DNA from: Streptomyces sp. NBC_00878
GTDB lineage: Bacteria; Actinomycetota; Actinomycetes; Streptomycetales; Streptomycetaceae
Assembly: GCF_026341515.1 (NCBI RefSeq)
Contig: NZ_JAPEOK010000001.1
Location: 3,720,001 to 3,784,000, forward strand
Length of the DNA: 64,000 bases
Direction of reading: 5' to 3'
Shown one piece after another: positions 1 through 8,421 of this stretch (the stretch's first letter is position 1; each line of letters opens with the position of its first letter). The position numbers and the translations under genes were made by a program. Under the pieces are notes generated by a model. The model was not told the DNA's origin and made no database searches. It saw only the letters and a program-made list of their open reading frames with translations.

Positions 1-1359
1 CTCGGCGAGTACGACCAGCGTGGGCACGGCCCAGCCGGAGGGCGGGAACCGGCTGAAGGCCGCGGTGTCCGCGGCGAAGCCCACCAGCAGGTCCGCTCCC
101 TCGGCGTGCTGCCCCGTCTCGCAGAGGGCGAGCGCGAGACCGGCCCGCCAGATGGGGAAGTAGCCGTGCCGTTCGACGTCCTCGGCCAGGTCGGAGGCGA
201 ACAGCTCCGCCATCCGGCCCTGTTCGCGCAGCAGCCAGAAGGCCTGGCCGAGGCGGGTCTGGCGCAGGTTGTCGGCGGGCACCGCGAGATCGGCCCGCAG
301 GCGCTCGATGTACTTCGGCGACTCGCCGAGAATCCAGTCCGCCGCCCCTTCGAACCTGCCGTGCCACAGGTCGAGCAGGGCGTCCAGGGTGTGCCGCTGC
401 CAGATGGCGAGGGCGCTGCGGGTGTCGGCGGCGTACTTGCGGTACTGGCTCGCGGTGGCCATCGCGCTGTAGACCCTGCCGGTGCGCAGCTGGTCGATGA
501 CGAGGGCCATGAGGGCCTCGCCGCGGAAGTAGGCGGAGTCGTGGCGGACCGCGGCGTCGTGCAACTGCTGGGACAGCGACAGGGCGTCGGCGGCGGGCGT
601 GAAGTCGTATCTCGCCCAGCGGCATTCGGTGAGCACTTCGCAGCGCACCTCGTCGTCCCGGCCGTCCTTCGGTAATCGGCTCAGCGCGTCGTCGGCCAGC
701 CTCGCCCCTTCCTCGGGGCCCGTCCGGCCTGCCGCGGTGTCCTCGCTGACCGCCATGGACACCTTCTTCGCCAGGTGGGCGGTGAGGCGCAGCCGCAGGC
801 CGGCCGCCTCGGCTCCGCCGTCGCCCTGTAACGCGGCCAGGCTGTCCCTGATGAGATGGAGCAGTGCGTGGTCGACCTGTCCGGGGTCGGACCAGCGGCG
901 GGCCATCCTGATGACGGCCTCGGCCCGGGCCCGCGGATCCCCTTCGGCACTGCGGTGCGCGGCCCGGTAGTGGCGGTCGGCCTCCCGCATGTCGCCGGTG
1001 GTGTGGCTCAGATCGCCGCGTCTGAGCAGCCGGTCGAACTCGTGGCGCCGCTGGGCTTCCGCCGACCGTCTCTCGCTTCCTCCGGCCGGTCCGGCCGCCC
1101 GTCTGCCGGGCCCGCTCCGGACCGCCTTCGGCAAGGAGTCGAGGCTCGGCGGCGCCAGGCCGGTCAACGCCCCCTTGGCATCCAGCACTTGGTCGCACAG
1201 CTGTGCCAGCTCGACGGACGCCCGACGCAGACCGGTCTCGACCCGGCTCAGGAAGCTGCGGCTGCAGTGCACCTTGCGTGCCAGCTCACCCAGCGAAAGC
1301 CCTGCTGCGATACGGCGTCGGCGTAACTCGGTACCGAACGCGTTGTGCTCGATCGTCAT
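1..1359 (-). CDS. XRE-family regulator with helical TPR-like region, 3' end outside window
   Basis: Reads leftward from an ATG at 1357-1359 and stays open for 453 codons to the window edge, so the C-terminus is missing. The first 60 residues form a lambda-repressor-type helix-turn-helix (LARKVHCSRSFLSRVE is the recognition region). The rest is Ala/Leu/Arg-rich and helical, in the style of the TPR-like regions that follow HTH domains in many Streptomyces regulators. No ATPase motif is seen in the visible part. A role as a DNA-binding regulator with a helical sensing or protein-binding half is inferred from architecture; its target is unknown. The 493 bp upstream contains a 21-bp tandem repeat. 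Confidence 0.75.
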   Translation of the reverse strand, partial: MTIEHNAFGTELRRRRIAAGLSLGELARKVHCSRSFLSRVETGLRRASVELAQLCDQVLDAKGALTGLAPPSLDSLPKAVRSGPGRRAAGPAGGSERRSAEAQRRHEFDRLLRRGDLSHTTGDMREADRHYRAAHRSAEGDPRARAEAVIRMARRWSDPGQVDHALLHLIRDSLAALQGDGGAEAAGLRLRLTAHLAKKVSMAVSEDTAAGRTGPEEGARLADDALSRLPKDGRDDEVRCEVLTECRWARYDFTPAADALSLSQQLHDAAVRHDSAYFRGEALMALVIDQLRTGRVYSAMATASQYRKYAADTRSALAIWQRHTLDALLDLWHGRFEGAADWILGESPKYIERLRADLAVPADNLRQTRLGQAFWLLREQGRMAELFASDLAEDVERHGYFPIWRAGLALALCETGQHAEGADLLVGFAADTAAFSRFPPSGWAVPTLVVLAE

Positions 1360-1510
1360 CCCCCCAACAGCCCCCTGTCCGCCCCCGTGTTGCCAGATAT
1401 GCGCTGGCAACAGTCGCCCACTCCACAACGCCACGGAAAGGAACGAACCTGTCCATGTGGAGCTTACTGGGAGCAAGGGGTTGGTCACCCGCGGAACAGG
1501 AGCACTGGTC

Positions 1511-1573
1511 ATGGGTCCGGACGGTCCCGCGATGGGTCCGGACGGTCCCGCGATGGGTCCGGACGGTCCCGAG
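1511..1573. repeat. Three tandem copies of a 21-bp unit
   Basis: Three consecutive copies at 1511-1531, 1532-1552 and 1553-1573 of a unit beginning ATGGGTCCGGACGGTCCC; the third copy differs by one base. Each contains the palindrome GTCCGGAC. The array lies about 150 bp upstream of the leftward regulator gene in a 493-bp stretch (1360-1852) with no credible gene. It could be a minisatellite or a set of protein-binding sites. Confidence 0.85.
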
Positions 1574-1737
1574 GGGGTGGCGACAGCCGGCCGGGGCATG
1601 CGCGGCACCGATTCCGCCCGGACATACGGGGTCGGTTTCGCCCGGTGGCCTCACGAGTTCGTCACCGGCGAGCGCTTGGGGGAAGCGGCTCGCCGGTGAC
1701 GTCCTGGCCCGACCCGCCGTCGGAGTCGGGACAGGGC

Positions 1738-1780
1738 ACTTTCGGTCCGGGGCGTGCGGGGGGCGCTCCGGGCCGAAAGT
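1738..1780 (-). terminator. Inverted repeat downstream of the rhomboid gene
   Basis: ACTTTCGG (1738-1745) pairs with CCGAAAGT (1773-1780), with further CCGG/CCGG pairing inside. It lies 70-115 nt past the rhomboid stop codon. A transcription terminator is the simplest reading; there is no U-tract, as is usual in Streptomyces. Confidence 0.45.
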
Positions 1781-1817
1781 CCGTATGCGGGAGTGGAATC
1801 GACCGAACGCGGGCGCC

Positions 1818-1853
1818 CATATCGCCCATATCACCTGTATCGCCGGTATCGCC
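1818..1853. repeat. Four imperfect 9-bp repeats at the rhomboid stop codon
   Basis: Units CATATCGCC, CATATCACC, TGTATCGCC and GGTATCGCC run head to tail and end inside the TAG stop of the rhomboid gene (1853-1855). Function unknown; probably replication slippage. Confidence 0.7.
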
Positions 1854-2461
1854 TATACGTGGGCGGCGCGAGGGCGTCGGAACGCGAAGGCCGCGGCCAC
1901 CCCGCCGATGAGTCCGAAGAGGTGTCCCTGCCAGCTGACGCCGGCCGTCGTCGGCAGTACGCCCCACAGGATCGAGCCGTAGACCGCGCCGACGAGGAGT
2001 CCTATGACCACGTCACCGATCCGGCGGTCCACGAAGCCGCGGACGAGCAGATACCCGAAGAGACCGAAGACGACGCCGGACGCGCCCGCGGTGACGGAGT
2101 GTTCGGGTGCGGTGAGCCAGACGCCCAGACCACTGACGAGGACGGTCACGGTGACGACAGCCAGGAAGCGGCGGATGCCGGACAGCGCGGCGAGGAAGCC
2201 GAGGAGGAGCAGCGGCACGCTGTTCGCCGCGAGATGGTCGAAGCCGAAGTGCACGAAGGCGGCGGGCACGATGTCGCGCAGCTCGCCGAACTCGCGCGGG
2301 GTGATGCCGAACGTGTCCAGTGCGTGGCCGGTGGCCGCGTCGATGGCCTCAAGGACCCACAGCAGGGCGACCCAGCCACCCGTCACCAGGGCGGCGCTCT
2401 TGGCCCGCTCACCGCGCGAAGCCGGTGCGGGAAGGGTCACGTCGTACGGTCGGTACGCCAT
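1853..2461 (-). CDS. Rhomboid family intramembrane serine protease
   Basis: A 202-residue polytopic membrane protein of about six hydrophobic segments. Rhomboid hallmarks are present: HFGFDHLAANSVPLLLLG in an early helix, the nucleophile motif GASG followed by VVFGLFGY, and the catalytic histidine in SWQGHLFGLIGG. Rhomboids cleave substrate transmembrane helices inside the bilayer. The ATG at 2459-2461 is chosen because AGGAGG lies 5 nt upstream (AGGAGGTCTCCC before ATG). The reading frame stays open further upstream but has no such ribosome-binding site. The substrate is unknown and neighbours give no clue. Confidence 0.9.
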   Translation of the reverse strand: MAYRPYDVTLPAPASRGERAKSAALVTGGWVALLWVLEAIDAATGHALDTFGITPREFGELRDIVPAAFVHFGFDHLAANSVPLLLLGFLAALSGIRRFLAVVTVTVLVSGLGVWLTAPEHSVTAGASGVVFGLFGYLLVRGFVDRRIGDVVIGLLVGAVYGSILWGVLPTTAGVSWQGHLFGLIGGVAAAFAFRRPRAAHV

Positions 2462-2618
2462 GGGAGACCTCCTGGCTGCCCTCGTGTACCGCTCAACGTA
2501 CGGGCGGCCCGGCCCGGTTCCCGCCGCACCACCGGGAAGCGGAACGACGGTGACCACTCTCGGTCTCGTACTTCTTACGCATGGTGACCGTGCGCCTTCG
2601 GCCTCACTGTGATCTGCC

Positions 2619-2860
2619 ATGGACAACGGATCACAGGCAGCCCGGGAGACCCGCATAGTCGAACTGGTCGTGCCCGGCATCGGCCTGGTGGACCGCACGG
2701 AGGCGCTGGAGCCTCCGGCCGTCCGCCGGATCAGCGGGGACGAGAGCGCCGGCTGGTACGGAACGGTGGCGGAGGCGAGAGCGAGAGCGGGGGCGGGGGC
2801 GGGGACGGACGACGACGGCTCCGAGCCGCCGGTCGAACGGCAGGTGTACGACACTGGCCA
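2619..2860 (+). pseudogene. Fragment resembling the N-terminus of a large Streptomyces membrane protein
   Basis: From an ATG at 2619 the frame reads RETRIVELVVPGIG, then VRRISGDESAGWYG and PPVERQVY. This resembles, from memory, the opening of large Streptomyces membrane proteins that start with a RIVELRVPGI segment. Here the frame runs into low-complexity Arg/Ala/Gly sequence and stops after 127 codons with no membrane helices. It is best read as a truncated remnant. It could also be a short hypothetical protein or an accidental open frame. Confidence 0.4.
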
Positions 2861-3053
2861 CTCCGCTGCCGGGTCGTCGCGAAGCTCCTCAGGACCACCT
2901 CAGGCCAGCCCCAGGAACCCGTGCGGCCCGTGCGGCTCCGAACGAGTGAACTCGCCGGAACGCGTACCGGACGGGGGCCTCCGCCCGGGGTCCGGATGGT
3001 GACGTGGCCGTTCGAGCCGAGCCACGCCCTTGATCTGGAAGAGGCGCCCCGAC

Positions 3054-4271
3054 ATGCGACGTACCACCCGCTCCCGCCGTCTGTTCGCCGCAGCGCTGCT
3101 CGTGGCGTCGGTGCTGGCCCCGATGACGGCGATTCCCGCCACGGCCGTCCACGCCGTGAACGTCCATGCCGCCGGCGTCGACCGCTGTGACAAGGGCGAG
3201 TGCCCGTCCCCGGGGCTCGGTCCCGAGCTGACCGCCCGGCTGGACAAGGCCGTCGACGACGTCCGCCGGGAGGCGAACATCCCCGGCGTCATCGTCGGGC
3301 TGTGGATGCCGGGCGAGGGAAGCTACGTCCGCGCGACCGGAGTCGCCGACACCGCCACCCGCGAGCCGATGACCACCGACCCGTTCATGCGGATCGGCAG
3401 CGAGACGAAGACCTTCACGGTCACCGCGCTTCTCAAGCTCGTCGACGACCGCCGGATCCGGCTGGACGACCCGATCTCCAGGTACGTCGAGGGGGTGCCG
3501 GGCGGTCGCCGGATCACGCTGCGCCATCTCGCCGAGATGCGCAGCGGCCTGTTCCCGTACAGCGCCGACCCGGACTTCGCGAAGGACCTGTTGGGCGATC
3601 CGAGTCGGTCGTTCACCCCGCGGGAGGTGCTCGCGTACGGCTTCAAGCACCCGAACACCTTCAAGCCGGGGCAGGAGTTCCAGTACTCCAACAGCAACCT
3701 CGTCCTCCTCGGCCTGGTGATCGAGAAGGTCGGCGGTCAGCGCCTCGCCGACTTCATCGACAGGCAGGTGCTCCGCCCGGCCCGTCTGCGCCACACACTG
3801 TTCCCCAAGGGCGCCGAGTTCCCCGAACCGCACGCGCGCGGCTACACCAACCAGACCCTGAGCGGCGAGATCGAGGACTCCACGGACTGGAATCCCAGTT
3901 GGGCCTGGGCGGCCGGGGCGATGATCTCGGACCTGCACGACCTGCGCCGCTGGGCCAGGATCGTCGCGACGGGGACGCTGCTCAGCCCACAAACCCAGCG
4001 GGAACGGCTCAAGATGCTGCCGACCGGCTTCCCCGGCACGAACTACGGCCTGGGCATCTTCGAGTCCGACGGCTGGATCGGACACAACGGCTCCATCCCG
4101 GGCTACGAGAGCGTGACCGTCTACCTCCCGTCGAAGAAGGCCACGTTGGTGGTCCTCGTCAACACGGACGTCCCCCACGAGGGCCAGGAGCCGTCCTCAC
4201 TCCTCGCCCGCGCGATCACCGCGATCGCGACCCCGGGCAACGTGTACGACCGGCCGGTACCGCCGCGCTAG
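3054..4271 (+). CDS. Secreted serine hydrolase, beta-lactamase / D-Ala-D-Ala carboxypeptidase family
   Basis: 405 residues. An N-terminal signal peptide (MRRTTRSRRLFAAALL, then Ala-rich, cleavage near residue 30-35) implies export. The catalytic set of the class C beta-lactamase fold is complete: SxxK as SETK (Ser116-Lys119), YxN as YSN in FQYSNSN, and the third motif as HNG in IGHNGSIPGY. The family includes DD-carboxypeptidases, esterases and penicillin-binding hydrolases, so the substrate cannot be fixed from sequence. ATG 3054 has GGAAGAGG about 9 nt upstream; an in-frame TTG at 3030 lacks a site. It converges with the PAP2-like gene, separated by 12 bp. Confidence 0.9.
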   Translation: MRRTTRSRRLFAAALLVASVLAPMTAIPATAVHAVNVHAAGVDRCDKGECPSPGLGPELTARLDKAVDDVRREANIPGVIVGLWMPGEGSYVRATGVADTATREPMTTDPFMRIGSETKTFTVTALLKLVDDRRIRLDDPISRYVEGVPGGRRITLRHLAEMRSGLFPYSADPDFAKDLLGDPSRSFTPREVLAYGFKHPNTFKPGQEFQYSNSNLVLLGLVIEKVGGQRLADFIDRQVLRPARLRHTLFPKGAEFPEPHARGYTNQTLSGEIEDSTDWNPSWAWAAGAMISDLHDLRRWARIVATGTLLSPQTQRERLKMLPTGFPGTNYGLGIFESDGWIGHNGSIPGYESVTVYLPSKKATLVVLVNTDVPHEGQEPSSLLARAITAIATPGNVYDRPVPPR

Positions 4272-4283
4272 GGCCTGTCCCCG

Positions 4284-4889
4284 TCAGCGCAGCAGCCCGA
4301 ACGTCGCCCCCGCCACCGCCGCGCCCAGCGCCGCCCCCGCCACGACCTGGGCCGGGGTGTGGTCCCGCAGCGCGATGCGGGACCAGCCGACCAGGACGAC
4401 CAGGGGGAAGGCCGCCAGCGGCCAAGGGCCGTAGTCGAGGGCGAGGATGGCGATGCTGCCGGAGGAGACGGCGGCGTGGACGGAGATCTTCCACGCGAAG
4501 GTGATGGCCATGAGGACGACCAGAGTCGAGACCATCGCCGCGATGAGCGCGATCATGGCCGACGGGGCATCCATGAGGCCCATCAGCAGGGTGCCGGTGG
4601 TGACCGAGCAGATGATGAAGACCATGACCACGAGCCGCTGCTGCCGCTGACCGAGGTGACGGTCGGCCCAAGTACCGCGCCGGACACCGAGCTTGATGAA
4701 GAGCACCGGGATGACGGCCGCGAACAGCGCGCCGAACAGCCCCCAGCCGACCCCGGCCAGTCCGTCGGTGTGCCAGCCGACGACCAGGGTGACGACGAGG
4801 ATCCAGTTCTTCGGCTCGAAGTGGTCGGTGACGAGCCGGGCGGCGCGGGACTCCGGAGGAGCGGCGGAAACGGTTTCGGTACTGGTCAC
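4284..4889 (-). CDS. PAP2-like membrane phosphatase-family protein
   Basis: 201-residue membrane protein with about five to six hydrophobic helices. The C-terminal half carries PAP2-type elements: a histidine after a Ser/Ala-rich helix start (KISVHAAVSSGS) and RDHTPAQVVAGAALG, matching the R-x-H-x3-D/Q region of acid phosphatases. The GTG at 4889 overlaps the stop codon of the upstream gene by 4 bp (GTGA, 4886-4889), so the two are translationally coupled. It is the last gene of a leftward cassette with an XRE regulator, an ImmA-type peptidase and a seven-TM protein. Lipid-phosphate hydrolysis is likely from the family; the substrate is unknown. Confidence 0.75.
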   Translation of the reverse strand: MTSTETVSAAPPESRAARLVTDHFEPKNWILVVTLVVGWHTDGLAGVGWGLFGALFAAVIPVLFIKLGVRRGTWADRHLGQRQQRLVVMVFIICSVTTGTLLMGLMDAPSAMIALIAAMVSTLVVLMAITFAWKISVHAAVSSGSIAILALDYGPWPLAAFPLVVLVGWSRIALRDHTPAQVVAGAALGAAVAGATFGLLR

Positions 4890-6148
4890 TGGTGGGCTTT
4901 CTGCTGGGCGGAGCGGTGGCTGCTGTCGGAGCACTCGGGGGTGGGGGTTCCGTCGGTGCTGTGGGGGCTGTCAGTGCCGTGCGTGTTCTGCGTGCCGTGC
5001 GCGCTGTCGGTGCCGTGCGTGCGGACGAACTCTCGTACGGTGTTGCCGGCTCGGGCTGCCTCGATCCGCCGCAGCCATTGGGCCTCGACTTCGAGGTCGA
5101 GGGCGGCGTCATCGCCGGCGGAGCCGACGCCGCGGCGCTGGACGGCGTCGGCCGGGGCTCGGCCCGCGAGCTTGGCGCGGCGGGCGGTCTCGATCCAGCA
5201 GGCCTCCGCGATGTCCCGCCGGGCGGCGGGCGCGGCGGCCTCGGCGGCGTCCCGCTGGGCGGCCGAGACGTACGGCTGGAGGGCGAGGATCGCATCGCGG
5301 ATCTCCACGACTCGGCGGTGCAGCCGCATCCGTAGCTCCCGGCGCCGCAACTCCTCGCCCAGTACGACCTCGGGAACGGCCCCGGTCAGGTCCTGCCAGA
5401 GGGGGCGCAGCGCGCGCAGGTACCGCCAGTGCCGGGCCGCCCGCCAGGCCACTCCGACGGCAGGGACGGAACTGCCGACGAGGATCAGGCCGATGGCGGC
5501 GTGCTTCATCGCGTCGGTGACCGTGCTCGCGTCCGCGTCACTGCCGGGCCCTGCCACCTCGGTGAGGCGCAGCACGAGGTAGACGGCGCGGGACAGCGCG
5601 TACGCCACCCCGGCCGCCGTGCCCGCGCCGAGCAGCCGCAGGCCGGTGCGCAGCCAGCCCGCGCCCGCGTGGCGACTGGAACCCCAGAAGAGCCAGGTGG
5701 CCATGGCCATCGCCGTACCCAGGTAGGCGAGCCAGACGAGCAGGTAGGCGGTGGCGGGGACGGATCCGGCGCTGCTGTCGAAGAAGTCCTCGGCTTCGCT
5801 CCGGCGCGGCACGAAGGCGAACAGTACGGTCAGCACGGCCATGGTCGCCCCGGCGGCGAACATCCGACGCCGTACTCCGGTACGGCTCTGAGGCCGGGCG
5901 ATGACGTACACGAACTCCAGGACCGCGCCCGACGCCGTGATGCCGAGGTACTGCTTGAGCAGGGTCGACAGATTGTTGACGCCGGTGCCGCTGTCGATGG
6001 CGTGCATGACGGCCGGGGTACGCAGGGTCATGGCGAGCGTCAGCGCGGCGAAGGCGACCCACAGGGTGCGCTGCTTCGACGACCGTACGGCCGAGGGGGC
6101 CCGCCAGATGGCGACCGCCCACAGCAGGATCAGAACCACGGTGGTCAT
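4886..6148 (-). CDS. MAB_1171c-type seven-TM membrane protein
   Basis: 420 residues. Seven hydrophobic segments occupy about the first 240 residues, followed by a roughly 180-residue cytoplasmic helical tail that ends in a short tandem repeat of HGTDS-like pentapeptides. This is the layout of actinobacterial proteins labelled MAB_1171c family putative transporter; no transport activity is known to me. ATG 6148 follows GAGGG by 7 nt. A GTG two codons earlier is less well placed. The gene starts 10 bp after the ImmA-type peptidase gene and overlaps the PAP2-like gene by 4 bp, so all three are probably one transcript. The seven-TM plus cytosolic tail layout would also suit a receptor. Confidence 0.75.
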   Translation of the reverse strand: MTTVVLILLWAVAIWRAPSAVRSSKQRTLWVAFAALTLAMTLRTPAVMHAIDSGTGVNNLSTLLKQYLGITASGAVLEFVYVIARPQSRTGVRRRMFAAGATMAVLTVLFAFVPRRSEAEDFFDSSAGSVPATAYLLVWLAYLGTAMAMATWLFWGSSRHAGAGWLRTGLRLLGAGTAAGVAYALSRAVYLVLRLTEVAGPGSDADASTVTDAMKHAAIGLILVGSSVPAVGVAWRAARHWRYLRALRPLWQDLTGAVPEVVLGEELRRRELRMRLHRRVVEIRDAILALQPYVSAAQRDAAEAAAPAARRDIAEACWIETARRAKLAGRAPADAVQRRGVGSAGDDAALDLEVEAQWLRRIEAARAGNTVREFVRTHGTDSAHGTQNTHGTDSPHSTDGTPTPECSDSSHRSAQQKAHQ

Positions 6149-6158
6149 GCGCACGCCC

Positions 6159-6797
6159 TCACGGTCTGGGGTCTCGGGGAGTGGTTCTGTGGTCTCGGGG
6201 AGTGTCTGTGGAGGTGCGGATGGGGTGGCCGAGGGCGTCGCCCAGCCGTTCCAGCACGGGGTTCGTGGTGGCCTCGCGGTCGAGGATGCGGTGGCTGAGA
6301 ATCGTCGCCAGGAGTTCGGCGTCCTTCTCCTCGTTGTCGCTGTAGCTGGTGCGCCCGAGGATGTGCAGCACCTGGTCGAGGTCGATCCCGAGGTCGTCCT
6401 CGTCGTCTTCCTCGCCCGCGACGCGCGCGATGTCCTCGCCGTCCTCGCCGCCCTCGCCGCCCTCGCCGCCCGGCAGCAACCTGGTGGCGTACGCGGGCCG
6501 TTCGGTGCCCGGGCCGCCGTGGCCGAGAAGCAGGTGGGCGAGTTCGTGCAGCACGATCTGGAGCTTGTGCAGGGCGCTGGTCGCCGGCTCGTAGAAGATC
6601 AGGTCCGCGTTCTCGGTGGCCACCAGAACCCCGCAGGGCATGGTGCTGTCCGGGGCACCTTCCAGAGCGACCAGGCGCAACGGGCGGCCCCGCTGAGCGG
6701 CGATACCCTCGCACAAGGCGTCGAGGTCGAAGGGGCGCGGGATGGTGACCACGTCGGCGGTGGCCTCACAGCGGGCGCGGCGGCGCGTGATGTACAT
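6159..6797 (-). CDS. ImmA/IrrE-family metallo-endopeptidase
   Basis: 212 residues with the zinc-binding motif HELAHLLLGH at about residue 110. ImmA/IrrE peptidases cleave and inactivate partner XRE-type repressors; IrrE-type members trigger stress responses. ATG 6797 is chosen because GAGG lies 5 nt upstream; the frame is open up to 7013, but that extension is Arg/Pro-rich and lacks a ribosome-binding site. An acidic EEDDEDD patch follows the catalytic domain. An XRE regulator is encoded upstream and a seven-TM protein and PAP2-like protein downstream, which fits a regulated proteolysis module. The likely substrate is the neighbouring XRE protein (inference). Confidence 0.85.
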   Translation of the reverse strand: MYITRRRARCEATADVVTIPRPFDLDALCEGIAAQRGRPLRLVALEGAPDSTMPCGVLVATENADLIFYEPATSALHKLQIVLHELAHLLLGHGGPGTERPAYATRLLPGGEGGEGGEDGEDIARVAGEEDDEDDLGIDLDQVLHILGRTSYSDNEEKDAELLATILSHRILDREATTNPVLERLGDALGHPIRTSTDTPRDHRTTPRDPRP

Positions 6798-7043
6798 GCG
6801 ATCCTCGCTGGCCGGACGGACCGGGGCCGACCGGATGTCCCTGGTGTGCACGGCGTTCGGCCGAAGCGTTGTCCGCCAGGCGGAGCGAACGGATTTTCGC
6901 ACGAGCCTAAGCGGTGGCGTGCACATGCTCAAGCCGCCCGGGGTCGGACGTGCCGCGCACCGATACATTCCGGCCGCGGACGACACACACCAGACCCGCG
7001 CCCCACGCCCCACGCACGTCAGAATCGTGCCCGCGCACGACAG

Positions 7044-7129
7044 GCCCGTATCCCGTGCGCGTCAGCCCGCATCCCTGGGCGCGTCAGGCCCGCATCCCGC
7101 GCACGTGAGCCCGCCCCCCGTGCGCGTCA
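7044..7129. repeat. Four degenerate 21-22-bp tandem repeats
   Basis: Units starting GCCCG(T/C)ATCCC and ending GCGCGTCA occur at 7044-7064, 7065-7086, 7088-7108 and 7109-7129; a partial copy precedes them. The last copy contains the stop codon of the XRE gene. They fill part of the 329-bp gap between the XRE and ImmA genes, which holds no other gene. Confidence 0.7.
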
Positions 7130-7633
7130 GGACTTCGTGTCCCGCGCCCCGCCGGGCGGTGGCTCCGGCAGCCCCTCCAGCCTGCGCGCCTGGTCGATCA
7201 CGCCGCGGATCGCCTGGATACTGCCGGCCGACAGGCCGTTCATGCGCAGCGCGACGTCCCGCACCTCGCCGTCCTCCAGGATCTTCACCAACTCCCGCTG
7301 AGCCCGGGTCAGCTCCACCCGCTCCTTGATCCGGGCGAGCTTGGCGTCGACCCGCTCGGCCACCGCGTCGTCGAAGAAGTAGGTCACCGGGACACCGAAG
7401 AAGCCCGCGATCACGGTGAGGGTACTGACCTTCGGATCCACGATCTCGCCCTTGCGGATCTTCTGGATCGTGGCATGCGACACCGTCGGCCCGTCCGGCC
7501 CGGCCTTCGTACGGATCCCCTCGGCGATCTCCATATAGCTGAGCGGGCCCCGGTCCGCGGGATGGATGGTGCCGATCAGGTGGTCGAGCTTCTGGGCGAT
7601 GGTGCGCCCGCTCGCCGGATTCCGGCTCTCCAC
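7127..7633 (-). CDS. XRE-family transcriptional regulator paired with the ImmA-type peptidase
   Basis: 168 residues. The HTH spans about residues 10-90 (MEIAEGIRTKAGPDGPTVSH, ATIQKIRKGE) and is followed by LTVIAGFFGVPVTYFFDD, typical of regulators that sit beside ImmA peptidases. The C-terminal third is helical and ends in a Pro/Gly-rich tail. The GTG start at 7633 is preceded by AGAGAGGTGATCGG. It probably represses this four-gene cassette and is inactivated by the ImmA-type peptidase encoded 330 bp downstream (inference from family behaviour). A palindrome in the upstream region is a candidate operator. Confidence 0.85.
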   Translation of the reverse strand: MESRNPASGRTIAQKLDHLIGTIHPADRGPLSYMEIAEGIRTKAGPDGPTVSHATIQKIRKGEIVDPKVSTLTVIAGFFGVPVTYFFDDAVAERVDAKLARIKERVELTRAQRELVKILEDGEVRDVALRMNGLSAGSIQAIRGVIDQARRLEGLPEPPPGGARDTKS

Positions 7634-7953
7634 CCGATCACCTCTCTCTGCGCGCGTTCGCCCGTGCGCCGAAGTTTACGAACGAGGATAGCGGCACGGG
7701 ATCCATAAAGTTTGATTGACAATCATGTAGGGCCGTCGGCATGCTGAGGGAGGCCCGTAAAACAAAGTAGACGGCGTCGTGTGCGAGCCACGGGGGAGCG
7801 CGTACCCCGCCGTCAACAGCGGGAGCGGGTCGCGGGGGAGGGGATCGGGTCGGGAGCGCGGGGGCGCTCCCGACCCTGTGCGGGGTGCCCATCACGGGCG
7901 ATCGCTCGGGAATGGCCGGAATGTGAAGTCCCCCCGGAAGGGACGGACTTGAG
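7634..7953. other. 320-bp intergenic control region of the XRE-ImmA cassette
   Basis: No gene is visible. The stretch 7670-7740 is clearly richer in A/T than its surroundings and contains AAGTTT twice (7672 and 7708), TTGAC and an 11-bp palindrome. This is where the cassette promoter would be expected. The remainder is G/C-rich and featureless. Confidence 0.5.
7714..7724. promoter_or_regulatory. Candidate XRE operator palindrome
   Basis: GATTG-A-CAATC is a perfect inverted repeat with one central base, inside the A/T-rich patch about 80 bp upstream of the XRE start. Its size fits an XRE dimer site; binding is inferred only from position. Confidence 0.35.
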
Positions 7954-8421
7954 TCAGCCCGCCGCCTCGACATACGACGCCAGGTTGGCCAGCGACGAGG
8001 CGATCCCCGCCTCGTGGTCCGCCTGATCGATGCCGACTGGTACGTCCGTGGCGGTCACGGTCACCTCGGTTCCGTCCCCGGCGGCAGCGAGGGACCAGGT
8101 CATCGTCATGGTGCCCGCGTACGACGGGTCGTCGGCCTCGAACACCGCCCGCTGCACCACGCGTTCCGATGGCACCAGATCGGCGAACCCGACGTCGACG
8201 ACATCCGTCGCATCCGAGGTCTTGCCGGGGCTGTCGGTGGGGTCGAGGTAGGTGAGCACCATCCGGAACCCGCCACCGGGCCGGGGATCCCACCGCTCGA
8301 CCCGCCCGCGCATACCCTCCGGCGGCAGCCAGGCCTCCAGCGACGCCCGGTCGAGGAGCGCGCCGTAGACAGTCGCCGGTGGTGCCGCGATCACCCGGCT
8401 GGCGCGGTCGGTCCTACTCAT
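7954..8421 (-). CDS. SRPBCC / AHSA1-type domain protein
   Basis: 155 residues forming one START-like domain. Typical features are the opening ASRVIAAPPATVYGALLD, the WLPPEGMRGRVERWDPRPGG segment, and a C-terminal helix after DHEAGIASSLANLA. Members bind hydrophobic ligands or act as stress-related helper proteins; many Streptomyces copies have no known role. The ATG at 8419-8421 lies at the edge of a 24-bp duplication that supplies a second in-frame ATG at 8445, so the exact start is uncertain. No operon partner is evident. Confidence 0.8.
   Translation of the reverse strand: MSRTDRASRVIAAPPATVYGALLDRASLEAWLPPEGMRGRVERWDPRPGGGFRMVLTYLDPTDSPGKTSDATDVVDVGFADLVPSERVVQRAVFEADDPSYAGTMTMTWSLAAAGDGTEVTVTATDVPVGIDQADHEAGIASSLANLASYVEAAG

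Noticed and set aside
1511..1573. CRISPR or coding repeat (GTVRTHR on the minus strand)
   Set aside because: No spacers; the frame around it has no coding bias or ribosome-binding site.
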